Origin: Marisediminicola senii
GTDB taxonomy: Bacteria; Actinomycetota; Actinomycetes; Actinomycetales; Microbacteriaceae
DNA: 64,000 bases
Direction of reading: 5' to 3'
NCBI RefSeq assembly: GCF_011057645.1
Contig: NZ_JAALGE010000001.1
Span: forward strand, 248,001-312,000
The notes under the pieces were generated by a model. That model saw only the letters and a program-made list of their open reading frames with translations, did no database searches and was not told where the DNA came from. Numbering within the stretch: position 1 is the first letter of the stretch; every line of letters begins with the position of its first letter. Shown here one piece after another: positions 55,870-63,448 of the stretch. Both the position numbers and the translations under genes were made by a program.

Positions 55870-56613
55870 TTATCCCGCGCTGGCTGTGCCGGCACGGGGC
55901 TGTGTAGGAGAAACGGTAGGGAATGACTTCGACGGGCGCGTGAGAGCCCGCCCCGAGATTCCGGGGGAGACCACGAGCCGCTGGATGCCCTCGGCGACGA
56001 GGTCGATCACGATCGCGAGCACGGCGACCACCACGGCGCCGGCGACCACCCGGTCGTACTGGTTGAGGGCGAGGCCGTCGACGAGCAGGCGACCGAGGCC
56101 GCCGAGGCCGACGTAGGCGGCGACGGTGGCGGTAGCCACGACCTGCAGCGCCGCGCTGCGGAGGCCGCTGATGATCAGGGGCAGGGCCATCGGGATCTCG
56201 ACGCGGAGCAGGATGCCGAGCTCGCGCATCCCCATGCCCTTGGCAGCGTCGACCGCGGCCCGGTCGACCGCGCGCAGTCCCGCGTAGGTCGACGTGAGGA
56301 TCGGCGGGATGGCGAGGATCACCAGCGCGATCAGGGCCGGAATCAGCCCCAGCCCGAACATCGTGACCAACAGGCTCACGAGCCCGAGCGTCGGCAGCGC
56401 ACGCCCGGCGTTGCCCGCATTGATCGCGACGAACGCGAGCCGCCCGGTGTGCCCGATGTACAGGCCGACGGGCACGGCGATGAGGATCGCGATCGCGAGG
56501 GCGAGGCCCGTGTAGTAGAGGTGCGTGACGATGAACGAGGGGATGCTGCCTGCCGCGCCGAACTCCCAGTTGGCCGGGTCGAACAGGTACGGGGTCTCCT
56601 GGGTGGTGCTCAC
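55870..56613 (-). CDS. Osmoprotectant ABC transporter permease 2
   Basis: A 247-residue permease. HLYYTGLALAIAILIAVPVG and NAGRALPTLGLVSLLVTMFG are OpuC-permease motifs, and DAAKGMGMRELGILLRVEIP is the EAA loop. Six helices are predicted, with an N-terminal periplasm-facing start and a basic, Pro-rich C-terminal tail (RALTRPSKSFPTV). The GTG start overlaps the preceding permease stop as GTGA. It is one half of the membrane channel that works with the upstream permease. Confidence 0.93.
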   Translation of the reverse strand: MSTTQETPYLFDPANWEFGAAGSIPSFIVTHLYYTGLALAIAILIAVPVGLYIGHTGRLAFVAINAGNAGRALPTLGLVSLLVTMFGLGLIPALIALVILAIPPILTSTYAGLRAVDRAAVDAAKGMGMRELGILLRVEIPMALPLIISGLRSAALQVVATATVAAYVGLGGLGRLLVDGLALNQYDRVVAGAVVVAVLAIVIDLVAEGIQRLVVSPGISGRALTRPSKSFPTVSPTQPRAGTASAG

Positions 56614-57254
56614 GAGCGGCCTCCGATCCTCGACCACGGGGTGAGCTGTCTCTGCACCAGCACGATGATCACGTCGCAGAGCACCGCGAGCAGCACCGAC
56701 AGCACGATGCCGACGATGATCGGGTCGATGTAGCCGAGCTGCAGCCCACGGGTGAACAGGGCCCCGAGACCGCCGACGCCGATCAGGGCGCCGACGCTGA
56801 CCAGGCTGACGTTCGAGACCGCGGCGACGCGGAGCCCGGCGAGGATCACCGGGAGGGCGATGGGCAGTTCGACGCCGAACAGCCGGCGCACGCGCCGGTA
56901 GCCCATGGCCGACGCGGCCTGCGTGATCGTCGGGTCGACCGAGTTGAGCCCGTTCGCGACGACCCGCACCATGAGGGCGACCGTGTAGATGGTGAGCGCG
57001 GCGATGATGTTGATCGGCGACAGGATGCGGGTCCCGATGATTCCCGGCAGCACCACGAAAAGCGCGAGCGACGGGATGGCGTAGAGCAGGCCGCTCACGT
57101 TGATCAGCGGGTGGTACAGCCAGCGGTAGCGCACGGCGAGGTAGCCGAGCGGCAGCGCGATGATCACGCCGAGGATGACCGGCACGATCGCCAGCACCAC
57201 GTGTTGGCCGAGCGCGGCCAGGATCAGGTCGACGTTGTTGGCGATGTAATCCAT
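56610..57254 (-). CDS. Osmoprotectant ABC transporter permease 1
   Basis: A 214-residue permease with five to six helices. QHVVLAIVPVILGVIIALPL, SGLLYAIPSLALFVVLPGIIG and AASAMGYRRVRRLFGVELPI (EAA loop) match OpuCB/ProW-like proteins, and VGALIGVGGLGALFTRGLQL is typical near the C-terminus. The ATG overlaps the ATPase stop by one base (TGATG). Substrate-site residues lie in the two permeases together with the receptor. Confidence 0.93.
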   Translation of the reverse strand: MDYIANNVDLILAALGQHVVLAIVPVILGVIIALPLGYLAVRYRWLYHPLINVSGLLYAIPSLALFVVLPGIIGTRILSPINIIAALTIYTVALMVRVVANGLNSVDPTITQAASAMGYRRVRRLFGVELPIALPVILAGLRVAAVSNVSLVSVGALIGVGGLGALFTRGLQLGYIDPIIVGIVLSVLLAVLCDVIIVLVQRQLTPWSRIGGRS

Positions 57255-58321
57255 CAGCTGGTCGACTCGGCCTCGGCCCTGCGCCTGCGGCGGGCGTTCA
57301 GCTGGCGCACGAGGCTGTCGTGGCGCAGTACGCCGTCGGCCCGGCCGGTCTCGTCGACGCGCACGGCGATCCCGACGGGCGAGCTGATGGCGAGGTCGGT
57401 GACGAGTCGCAGGCTGTCACCGGTCACGAAGGTGCCGCCAAGGGGGGTGGGGTTGCTCGTGCTGCCGAGGCCGGGGCCCGTCCAGCCGTGCGGGTGGCCC
57501 GCGCCGTCGAGCACGAGCACCTCGCCGCCGGTGGCCACGGAAAACAGGTCGTCGACCTCGAGTGCGGCGGCGGTGTCGAACGAGAGGCTGCGGAATCCAC
57601 GGTCGCGGCCGACGAAGTCGGCGACGAAGTCGTTCGCCGGTCGTTCGAGCAGCTCCTGCGGGGTCGCGAACTGGGCGAGGTGCCCGCCCTGGCGGAACAC
57701 CGCGACCATGTCGCCGATCTTGATGGCCTCGTCGATGTCGTGGGTGACCAGCGCGATGGTCTTGCCGAGTTCGCCCTGGATGCGCAGGAATTCGGCCTGC
57801 AGCACCTCGCGTACGATCGGGTCGACGGCGCTGAACGGTTCGTCCATGAGCATGACGGGCGGGTCGGCGGCGAGTGCGCGGGCGACCCCTACGCGCTGCT
57901 GCTGGCCGCCGGAGAGCTGCACGGGGTAACGGTCGGCCATCGACTCGTCGAGGCCGACACGGTCCATCAGCTCGAGCGCGACGGCGCGGGCCTTCTTCTT
58001 GTTCACGCCGTTGAGGTGCGGAACGGTGGCGATGTTCTCGGCGATGGTGCGGTGCGGAAAGAGCCCGGCGTGCTGGATGACGTAGCCGATCCTGCGCCGC
58101 AGCAGGGCGTCGTCCTGGCTGGTCACGTCGTCGCCGTCGATCAGGATGCGGCCGGAGGTCGGCTCGATCATCCGGTTGATCATGCGCAGCGACGTGGTCT
58201 TGCCGCAGCCGGACGGCCCGACGAAGACCGTGATCTTGCCGGTGGGCAATTCGAGGTCGAGATTGTCGACGGCAACGGTGCCATCGGGAAAGACTTTGCG
58301 TACCCCGTCGAATGTGATCAC
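57254..58321 (-). CDS. Osmoprotectant ABC transporter ATP-binding protein
   Basis: A 355-residue ATPase. Walker A GPSGCGKTT (near 38), QHAGLFPHRTIAENIATVPH, signature LSGGQQQRVGVARAL, LMDEPFSAVDPIVRE and H-loop VTHDIDEA are complete; the sequence matches OpuCA/ProV. After the ATPase domain, about 110 residues hold one diverged CBS-like segment (GIAVRVDETGRADGVLRHDS) rather than a tandem pair. Ionic-strength gating of the type seen in OpuA may therefore be absent. The start is GTG after GGGAG. First gene of the operon. Confidence 0.93.
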   Translation of the reverse strand: MITFDGVRKVFPDGTVAVDNLDLELPTGKITVFVGPSGCGKTTSLRMINRMIEPTSGRILIDGDDVTSQDDALLRRRIGYVIQHAGLFPHRTIAENIATVPHLNGVNKKKARAVALELMDRVGLDESMADRYPVQLSGGQQQRVGVARALAADPPVMLMDEPFSAVDPIVREVLQAEFLRIQGELGKTIALVTHDIDEAIKIGDMVAVFRQGGHLAQFATPQELLERPANDFVADFVGRDRGFRSLSFDTAAALEVDDLFSVATGGEVLVLDGAGHPHGWTGPGLGSTSNPTPLGGTFVTGDSLRLVTDLAISSPVGIAVRVDETGRADGVLRHDSLVRQLNARRRRRAEAESTS

Positions 58322-58396
58322 GGTGGCGCTCCCGGTATTCGATCAGGCAGCCCTGGCGGACCTGCATGAGTGGCTTGACCCATCGTCGATGAACCC

Positions 58397-58546
58397 GTGA
58401 TTACCAGCGGCGACTCCCTCACGATAGGCGAGTTAGTGGCCGTAGCGCAGCACGAAGGCGCTACTTTAGCACCCGATCTTTTCGTCGACGAAGTCACCCG
58501 AATGCGGGAATGCCTCGTTCTGGCCGGAGACTCTGGCGCGGAGGGC
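58397..58546 (+). pseudogene. HAL/PAL N-terminal remnant
   Basis: From a GTG, about 50 codons read SGDSLTIGELVAVAQHEGAT then a TRMRECLVLAG helix. This is the typical start of histidine/aromatic ammonia-lyases (first strand, VAVA-x-GA segment and first helix). The next expected motif, YGVNTGFG, is not found in any plus-strand frame, and the frame runs into unrelated sequence. It is not a copy of the HAL-like gene at 59880-61502, whose N-terminus differs. Interpreted as a decayed or truncated gene. Confidence 0.5.
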
Positions 58547-58706
58547 CGCGCCCAACACCGGTGGCGGCGATGTTCGCCATATGCTGTGAAATCACTGAGC
58601 GATGGTCAGAAGCGTCTGTTCCTGTCTGTCGTGCGCGGGGAGGAGAGGCGGACGGCGGCGACAGTGCGCCCCGGGCCCCTCGGCGTCGAGTTGGTGCGTG
58701 ACCGAT

Positions 58707-58745
58707 GTGAACCGCTTCACGCCCGTCATAAGTGAACCGGTTCAC
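58707..58745. promoter_or_regulatory. Two LacI-family operators
   Basis: GTGAACCGCTTCAC (58707-58720) and the perfect palindrome GTGAACCGGTTCAC (58732-58745), centres 25 bp apart. The central CG and the TGAACC-type half-sites fit LacI/GalR proteins. They lie 40-55 bp upstream of the regulator's -10, suggesting autoregulation. Confidence 0.8.
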
Positions 58746-58760
58746 ATGCGCCCGTGTCAA

Positions 58761-58790
58761 GGGGGCGCTGCGGGGTCGCCCCCGTAAGCT
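58761..58790 (+). promoter_or_regulatory. lacI-type promoter with inverted repeat over the -35 region
   Basis: TAAGCT (58785-58790) is six bases before the GTG: leaderless. The perfect inverted repeat GGGGGCG/CGCCCCC (58761-58767, 58777-58783) covers the -35 position. Confidence 0.5.
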
Positions 58791-58796
58791 GGGCGG

Positions 58797-59876
58797 GTGA
58801 CGGGGCCCCAACGACGAACGCTCCAGGACGTGGCCGATGCGGCCGGGTTGTCGAAGGCGGCGACGTCGTACGCGCTGCGAGGCATCCGCGGATCAGAACA
58901 GACGATGGCGCGGGTGCAGGCCATCGCCGTCGAACTGGGTTACACCGCCGACCCGATCGCCCGGGCGCTGGCCAGTGGGCGCACCGGCAGCGTCGCGATC
59001 GTCGGCTCGCTGCGCGACATGTGGCAGCAGCAGCTCGCGGTGATGCTGTCGACCGGCCTGCGCGAGCGGGGGCTGTCGGCCACGATCGCCGACGTCGCCG
59101 CATCGCCCGAGCGTGAGCACGCGGTGCTGCGTGCGCTCGCCGCCCAGCGTATCGACGCGATCGTGACCCTGCCCGTCGACCCGTCAGCCGCCTACTGGGC
59201 CGAGGTGCCGTCCGACGTGCGCGTGGTCTCGATCGGCGACGCCCTGACCGAGCGCCCGGATGCCGGCTGCGTATTGTTCGACAACGACTCGGGCGTCGGC
59301 GCCGCGCTCGCGCACCTCGCCGACCTCGGGCATCGCTCGGTCGCGGTGATCGCCCCGTCACTGCCGACGACACCGGGGCGCCCCGCCGAGATTCTCGCGC
59401 GCAGTCACGGGGAGTTGCTCGGGGTGCGGGTGACCGTGGCATCCTGCCCCGCCTCTGTCTCGGATGCGGCCGCCATGCTCACCCCGCTGCTCTCGAGTGC
59501 GGATCGGCCCACCGCGCTGTTCTGCCTCAGCGACTCGATCGCGTTCGGGGCGTACCGGGCGGCGCGTGACCTCGGGTTGGCGATCCCCGGCGAGCTGTCG
59601 ATCCTCGGATACGACGACAGCGAGCTCGCATCGCTCGTTCACCCGCAGCTGTCGACGTTCGGGTGGGACGAGCAGGCGATAGTGGATGCCGCGGTCGCGA
59701 GTATCGACGCGGCAGAGGCGGGTGTGGTGCCGGGCGGTGCGGAGCTCGTGCAGGGGGAGTCGGCGGGTGCGGGGCCGGTGCAGGCCGAATCGGGTGGAGC
59801 TGGGCAGGTGCGGCCCGTGGTGTTCCGGCCGGAGCTGATCGTCCGGGCGTCTACGGCGGCGCCGGGTCGCGCCTGA
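58797..59876 (+). CDS. LacI-family transcriptional regulator
   Basis: A 359-residue repressor. Residues 6-55 are the LacI helix-turn-helix (TLQDVADAAGLSKAATSYAL) with the hinge helix IARALASGRTG. The sugar-binding-like fold follows (VAIVGSLRDMWQQQLAVMLS, RPTALFCLSDSIAFGAYRAA, LSILGYDDSELASLVHPQLS). Before the last strand (VVFRPELIVRAST) there is an insert of about 30 residues rich in Gly/Glu/Ala (GESAGAGPVQAESGGAGQ) not seen in most relatives. Effector unknown. Two operators lie just upstream. It converges on the HAL-like gene three bases away. Confidence 0.93.
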   Translation: MTGPQRRTLQDVADAAGLSKAATSYALRGIRGSEQTMARVQAIAVELGYTADPIARALASGRTGSVAIVGSLRDMWQQQLAVMLSTGLRERGLSATIADVAASPEREHAVLRALAAQRIDAIVTLPVDPSAAYWAEVPSDVRVVSIGDALTERPDAGCVLFDNDSGVGAALAHLADLGHRSVAVIAPSLPTTPGRPAEILARSHGELLGVRVTVASCPASVSDAAAMLTPLLSSADRPTALFCLSDSIAFGAYRAARDLGLAIPGELSILGYDDSELASLVHPQLSTFGWDEQAIVDAAVASIDAAEAGVVPGGAELVQGESAGAGPVQAESGGAGQVRPVVFRPELIVRASTAAPGRA

Positions 59877-59879
59877 GGA

Positions 59880-61502
59880 TTACAGGGCGTTCGCGCCCCA
59901 CCCACTGTCGAGCAGCGCGGCCAGCGCGTAAATGTCGCGGCCGAAGGGGCGGTCGGCGACCCCGGCGGGAAGCGCGGCGTCCGCAGCGGCGAGCAGCGCG
60001 GCGAGCTCGGGCGGGAGGGGGGCGGCGGCGGCATCCATCACCCCTTCGGTAGCGCCAGCCGCAGCCAGCCCCCGCAACCGCACCGCCTGCATCACCGCGA
60101 GCAGCTCGCAGGCGAGCACCTCCCGCGCCGACCCGCCCGCGTCGATCGCACGCACCGCGGCTTCGACCGAATAGCTCTGCGCATCTTCCTGCCCGAGCGA
60201 GGTCTCGGTCGTGCCGACGCTCACCGGGGTCGCCGCCCCGACCATCGCGTGGGTCACCCCGACCGCGCGCTTGTGCACGGCGGCCATGCCGGCGTTGAGT
60301 CCGGGCTGGGCCGACAGCTGCCGGGGGAGCGACGTGATGCGGTCGTCGAGCATGCGGTGCAGGCGCGTCGCCGAGAGCTCCGCGAGGTGGATCGTCGACA
60401 GTCGCAGCGCGTCGAGGTGCGCGGCGAGGTCGAACCCGTCGAAGCCGGCGGTTCCGAGGAACACGCCGACAGAAGCCGGGTCGGCGGATGCTGCGCCGTC
60501 GACGAACGCCGGTGAATCGGTCACTCCTTCCAGCGCCCGCGCTATCGCACGGTCGAGCGACGACACCGTGCGCGAGTGGTGCGCGATCGCGTGCCCGGTG
60601 ACGCGGAACGAGACCGGTGCCTGAAGGGCGGCCGCTGCGGGGTTCGATGCGTCGGCCTCTGCTGCCGTGAGTGGTTCGCCCGCCAGCCGTCGGATCGCTG
60701 CCAGCGCGTCGCCGAGTTCGTTATCTCCGCGTGCAAGCCGAGCATCGAGCGGATCCCGAGTTGCCCCCACCACCACGAGCTCGGCTGCCACGATGACCGC
60801 GGATTGCGCGGCGACGGCAAGGGCGTCCCGGGACGCGAGGATCGCGAGGGCGGCCGTTACTGGAACCCCCTCCAGCATTGCCACGCCCTCCTTCGGCCCG
60901 AGCTCGAGCGGGGTGAGGCCCGCCGCGGCGAGCGCCTCGGTCGCGTCGATCGTGCTGCCGGTGCCGCCTGACTCGCCCGTGCCTCCCGTCTCACTCGGCC
61001 TGAGGAACTCCCCTGATCCGGTGACGCACCCGCCGAGGTGAGCGAGGGGGATGATCTCGCCGGCCGTTCCGATGCCGGTGCGGGGGATCGCGGGCAGGAG
61101 ATCGGCGTTCAGGAGGTCGACGAGCCGTGAGCACAGTGCGGGGGAGGCGCCGGCGTCACCCGTGAGGAACGTGCGCAGGCGAGCCGCGATCACGGCACGC
61201 GTTTCGACCGGGGTGAGCCAGGGCTCCGAACCGACGGCCCGGGCGAGCATGAGGGTGTTCTGGTGGAGTGCCTGCGCCGCGGCATCCAATCGGATCTCGC
61301 TGGCGGCGCCCATGCCGGTGGTGACTCCATAGACCGGGCCGGCCGCCTCGAGGGCTCGCAAAACGAGGGCCCGACGCGATTGAAGGGTGTGCAGGAGGCC
61401 GAGGGAGAGCGAGAGGCGGACGCCGTCGGCGACCCGGAGGATGCCCGCGGCGTCGAGGTCGGCGGGGGTGTCGATGACGAGGGCGCCGGGGTGGGCGGTC
61501 AT
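59880..61502 (-). CDS. HAL/PAL-family protein lacking the MIO triad
   Basis: A 540-residue protein with the whole aromatic ammonia-lyase layout: VYGVTTGMG, LHQNTLMLARAVG, LNADLLPAIPRTGIG, PLELGPKEGVAMLEGVPVT and LPRQLSAQPGLNAGMAAVHK. The Ala-Ser-Gly that cyclises to the MIO electrophile is Thr146-Ala147-Gly148. The catalytic Tyr in the QxPYS motif is Val297 (QAPVSFR), and the His after QED is Ala441 (QEDAQS). Ammonia-lyase activity is therefore unlikely. It may bind an aromatic or related ligand, or catalyse another reaction. A Gly/Thr/Ser insert follows the MIO region. Confidence 0.85.
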   Translation of the reverse strand: MTAHPGALVIDTPADLDAAGILRVADGVRLSLSLGLLHTLQSRRALVLRALEAAGPVYGVTTGMGAASEIRLDAAAQALHQNTLMLARAVGSEPWLTPVETRAVIAARLRTFLTGDAGASPALCSRLVDLLNADLLPAIPRTGIGTAGEIIPLAHLGGCVTGSGEFLRPSETGGTGESGGTGSTIDATEALAAAGLTPLELGPKEGVAMLEGVPVTAALAILASRDALAVAAQSAVIVAAELVVVGATRDPLDARLARGDNELGDALAAIRRLAGEPLTAAEADASNPAAAALQAPVSFRVTGHAIAHHSRTVSSLDRAIARALEGVTDSPAFVDGAASADPASVGVFLGTAGFDGFDLAAHLDALRLSTIHLAELSATRLHRMLDDRITSLPRQLSAQPGLNAGMAAVHKRAVGVTHAMVGAATPVSVGTTETSLGQEDAQSYSVEAAVRAIDAGGSAREVLACELLAVMQAVRLRGLAAAGATEGVMDAAAAPLPPELAALLAAADAALPAGVADRPFGRDIYALAALLDSGWGANAL

Positions 61503-61614
61503 GGAGTCAGCTCTCTGGTCGACGCGGTGGCGTGCCTGATAAACCCTAGGCTGACCGGTCCTATCGGCAACCGCGCGACCGCCGGTCGACGGCGGCTAGC
61601 AGCGCTCACCCTCG

Positions 61615-61645
61615 CGTACCCCATTTCGCCCCCACGTACCCCCAT
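61615..61645 (+). promoter_or_regulatory. Direct repeats upstream of the pilus ATPase operon
   Basis: CGTACCCCAT (61615-61624) and CGTACCCCCAT (61635-61645) start 20 bp apart, two helical turns. They may be activator sites. A palindrome CCGCCG-GTCGA-CGGCGG lies just upstream (61579-61595). Confidence 0.4.
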
Positions 61646-61762
61646 CTTGAGGGTCTGGCGAACCTCGCGGGGTGGGCATAACGTGACCCATGGTGAATCT
61701 CACCAGTGTTTCCCGAGCCCGAACTCACGTTCCCGCCCGGTTGTGGAGTGCCGGGGGGCATA

Positions 61763-63427
61763 GTGGCATATCTGACAGATATTCTGATCGTGCGCGGAGT
61801 GCTGCCGATGGAGTATCTCGACAACCTGCATCGCGGTGAAGACGACGTCCCCCAGATCCGTGCGCTGGTCGACAAGGGTGTCATTACCGAGTCGCAGTTC
61901 GCGTCGGCGCTTGCCGAGAAGATGGGCTTGCCGTTCGTCGAGCTGACGGATTACCCCGTCGATCGCGTCGCCGTGAGCCTCGTTCCCGCCGCGGTCTGCC
62001 GCCGCTACAACGTGCTGCCGCTCGCCGTCACCGAGAACCGCCTGGTGCTCGCGATGGCCGACCCGACAAACGTGTTCGCGCTCGACGACGTTCGCGCCGC
62101 AGCCCGCATGGCCGTGAGCCCCGTCATCGCGGAACGCGCGGACCTCGCCGCCGCCACCGACCGCTACCACCGCGCCGACGGCGAGCTGAGCGACCTCACC
62201 TCCGCTATCGAAGAGGACAGCGCCCCGGCCGAGGCCGACCTGTCACTCGGCGACGGCATCGAAGACGATGCGCCCATCGTGCGGTTCGTGAACCTCATCG
62301 TGAGCCAGGCCATCCAGGACCGCGCATCCGACATCCACATCGAACCCACCGAACGCGACCTGCGGGTGCGGTACCGCATCGACGGGGTGCTGCACGAGAT
62401 GCAGCACGCCCCGAAGACGATCCAGAACGGCGTGATCTCGCGGCTCAAGATCATGGCCGACATCGATATCGCCGAGCGGCGCAAACCACAGGACGGCCGT
62501 ATGTCGATCCGGCATGCGGGCCGCACCATCGACCTCCGCGTCGCGACGCTGCCGACGGTGTGGGGCGAGAAGATCGTCATGCGAATCCTCGACAACGCCG
62601 AGTCCGACATGAAACTCAGCGACCTCGGGCTGCTCGAGCGCAACGCCGAGGTCTACCGGCAGTCGTACACGAAGCCGTACGGCATGATCCTCGTCACCGG
62701 TCCGACCGGTTCGGGCAAGTCGACCACGCTCTACACGACGCTGCACACGGTGTCGCGACCCGAGATCAACGTCATCACGGTCGAGGACCCGGTCGAGTAC
62801 CGCATGGCGGGAATCAACCAGGTGCAGGTCAACCCCAAGGCCGGGCTGACCTTCGCGAGCGCGCTGCGGTCGATCCTGCGATCGGACCCCGACGTCGTGC
62901 TGCTCGGTGAGATCCGCGACCACGAGACCGCCCAGATCGCGATCGAAGCCGCGCTCACCGGTCACCTCGTGCTGTCGACCCTGCACACCAACGACGCGCC
63001 CAGCGCGATCACGCGACTCACCGAGATGCAGATCGAGCCGTTCCTGGTCGGCTCGGCTCTCGACTGCGTGGTCGCGCAACGACTCGCGCGTCGTCTCTGC
63101 GGCCGGTGTAAGGAGCCCTACGAACAGGAGCCAGAACTGCTGGTCAACCTGCGCGTCGGGTTCGATCCGTCGAAACCGGTTCCCACCCTCTACCGCCCGG
63201 TGGGATGCACCCACTGCTCCAACACCGGATACCGCGGGCGCATCGCCATCCACGAGATCATGGCCGTCACCGAGGAGATCGAGAGGCTCGCCGTCGCGCG
63301 CTCCTCGGCCGCGGAGATCGGGCAGGTAGCGAGGGACCAGGGGATGCTGACGCTGCGCCAGGACGGGTGGGCCAAGGCACAGCTCGGCGACACTTCCATC
63401 GACGAAATTCTGAGAGTAGTGGCCTAG
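61763..63427 (+). CDS. pilB: Type IV pilus assembly ATPase (PilB/GspE-like)
   Basis: A 554-residue hexameric motor for pilus extension. The N-terminal domain (1-140: LTDILIVRGVLPMEYLDN, ALAEKMGLPFVELTDYPVDR) is the GspE N1 type. The ATPase core has QDRASDIHIEP, GPTGSGKST (313-321), the Asp box, Walker B LLGEIRDHETAQIAIEAALT, and LSTLHTNDAPSAITRL. The zinc site is CGRC and CTHC. The GTG start (VAYLTDIL) follows GGGGGG; an ATG 19 codons earlier has no family similarity. pilT follows 21 bases later. Confidence 0.94.
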   Translation: MAYLTDILIVRGVLPMEYLDNLHRGEDDVPQIRALVDKGVITESQFASALAEKMGLPFVELTDYPVDRVAVSLVPAAVCRRYNVLPLAVTENRLVLAMADPTNVFALDDVRAAARMAVSPVIAERADLAAATDRYHRADGELSDLTSAIEEDSAPAEADLSLGDGIEDDAPIVRFVNLIVSQAIQDRASDIHIEPTERDLRVRYRIDGVLHEMQHAPKTIQNGVISRLKIMADIDIAERRKPQDGRMSIRHAGRTIDLRVATLPTVWGEKIVMRILDNAESDMKLSDLGLLERNAEVYRQSYTKPYGMILVTGPTGSGKSTTLYTTLHTVSRPEINVITVEDPVEYRMAGINQVQVNPKAGLTFASALRSILRSDPDVVLLGEIRDHETAQIAIEAALTGHLVLSTLHTNDAPSAITRLTEMQIEPFLVGSALDCVVAQRLARRLCGRCKEPYEQEPELLVNLRVGFDPSKPVPTLYRPVGCTHCSNTGYRGRIAIHEIMAVTEEIERLAVARSSAAEIGQVARDQGMLTLRQDGWAKAQLGDTSIDEILRVVA

Positions 63428-63448
63428 CGGCCACCGGGGGACAACACA

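Larger units (their letters stand above)
58322..58796. other. 475-bp region between OpuC operon and lacI-type gene
   Basis: Holds the OpuC promoter side, a HAL-like remnant (58397-58546), about 160 bp with no recognised content, two LacI-type operators (58707-58745) and the promoter of the regulator. The remnant part is less GC-rich than its neighbours. Confidence 0.6.

Noticed and set aside
58494-58811. A 105-codon minus-strand frame upstream of lacI
   Set aside because: It covers the operators and has random Arg/Pro-rich composition.
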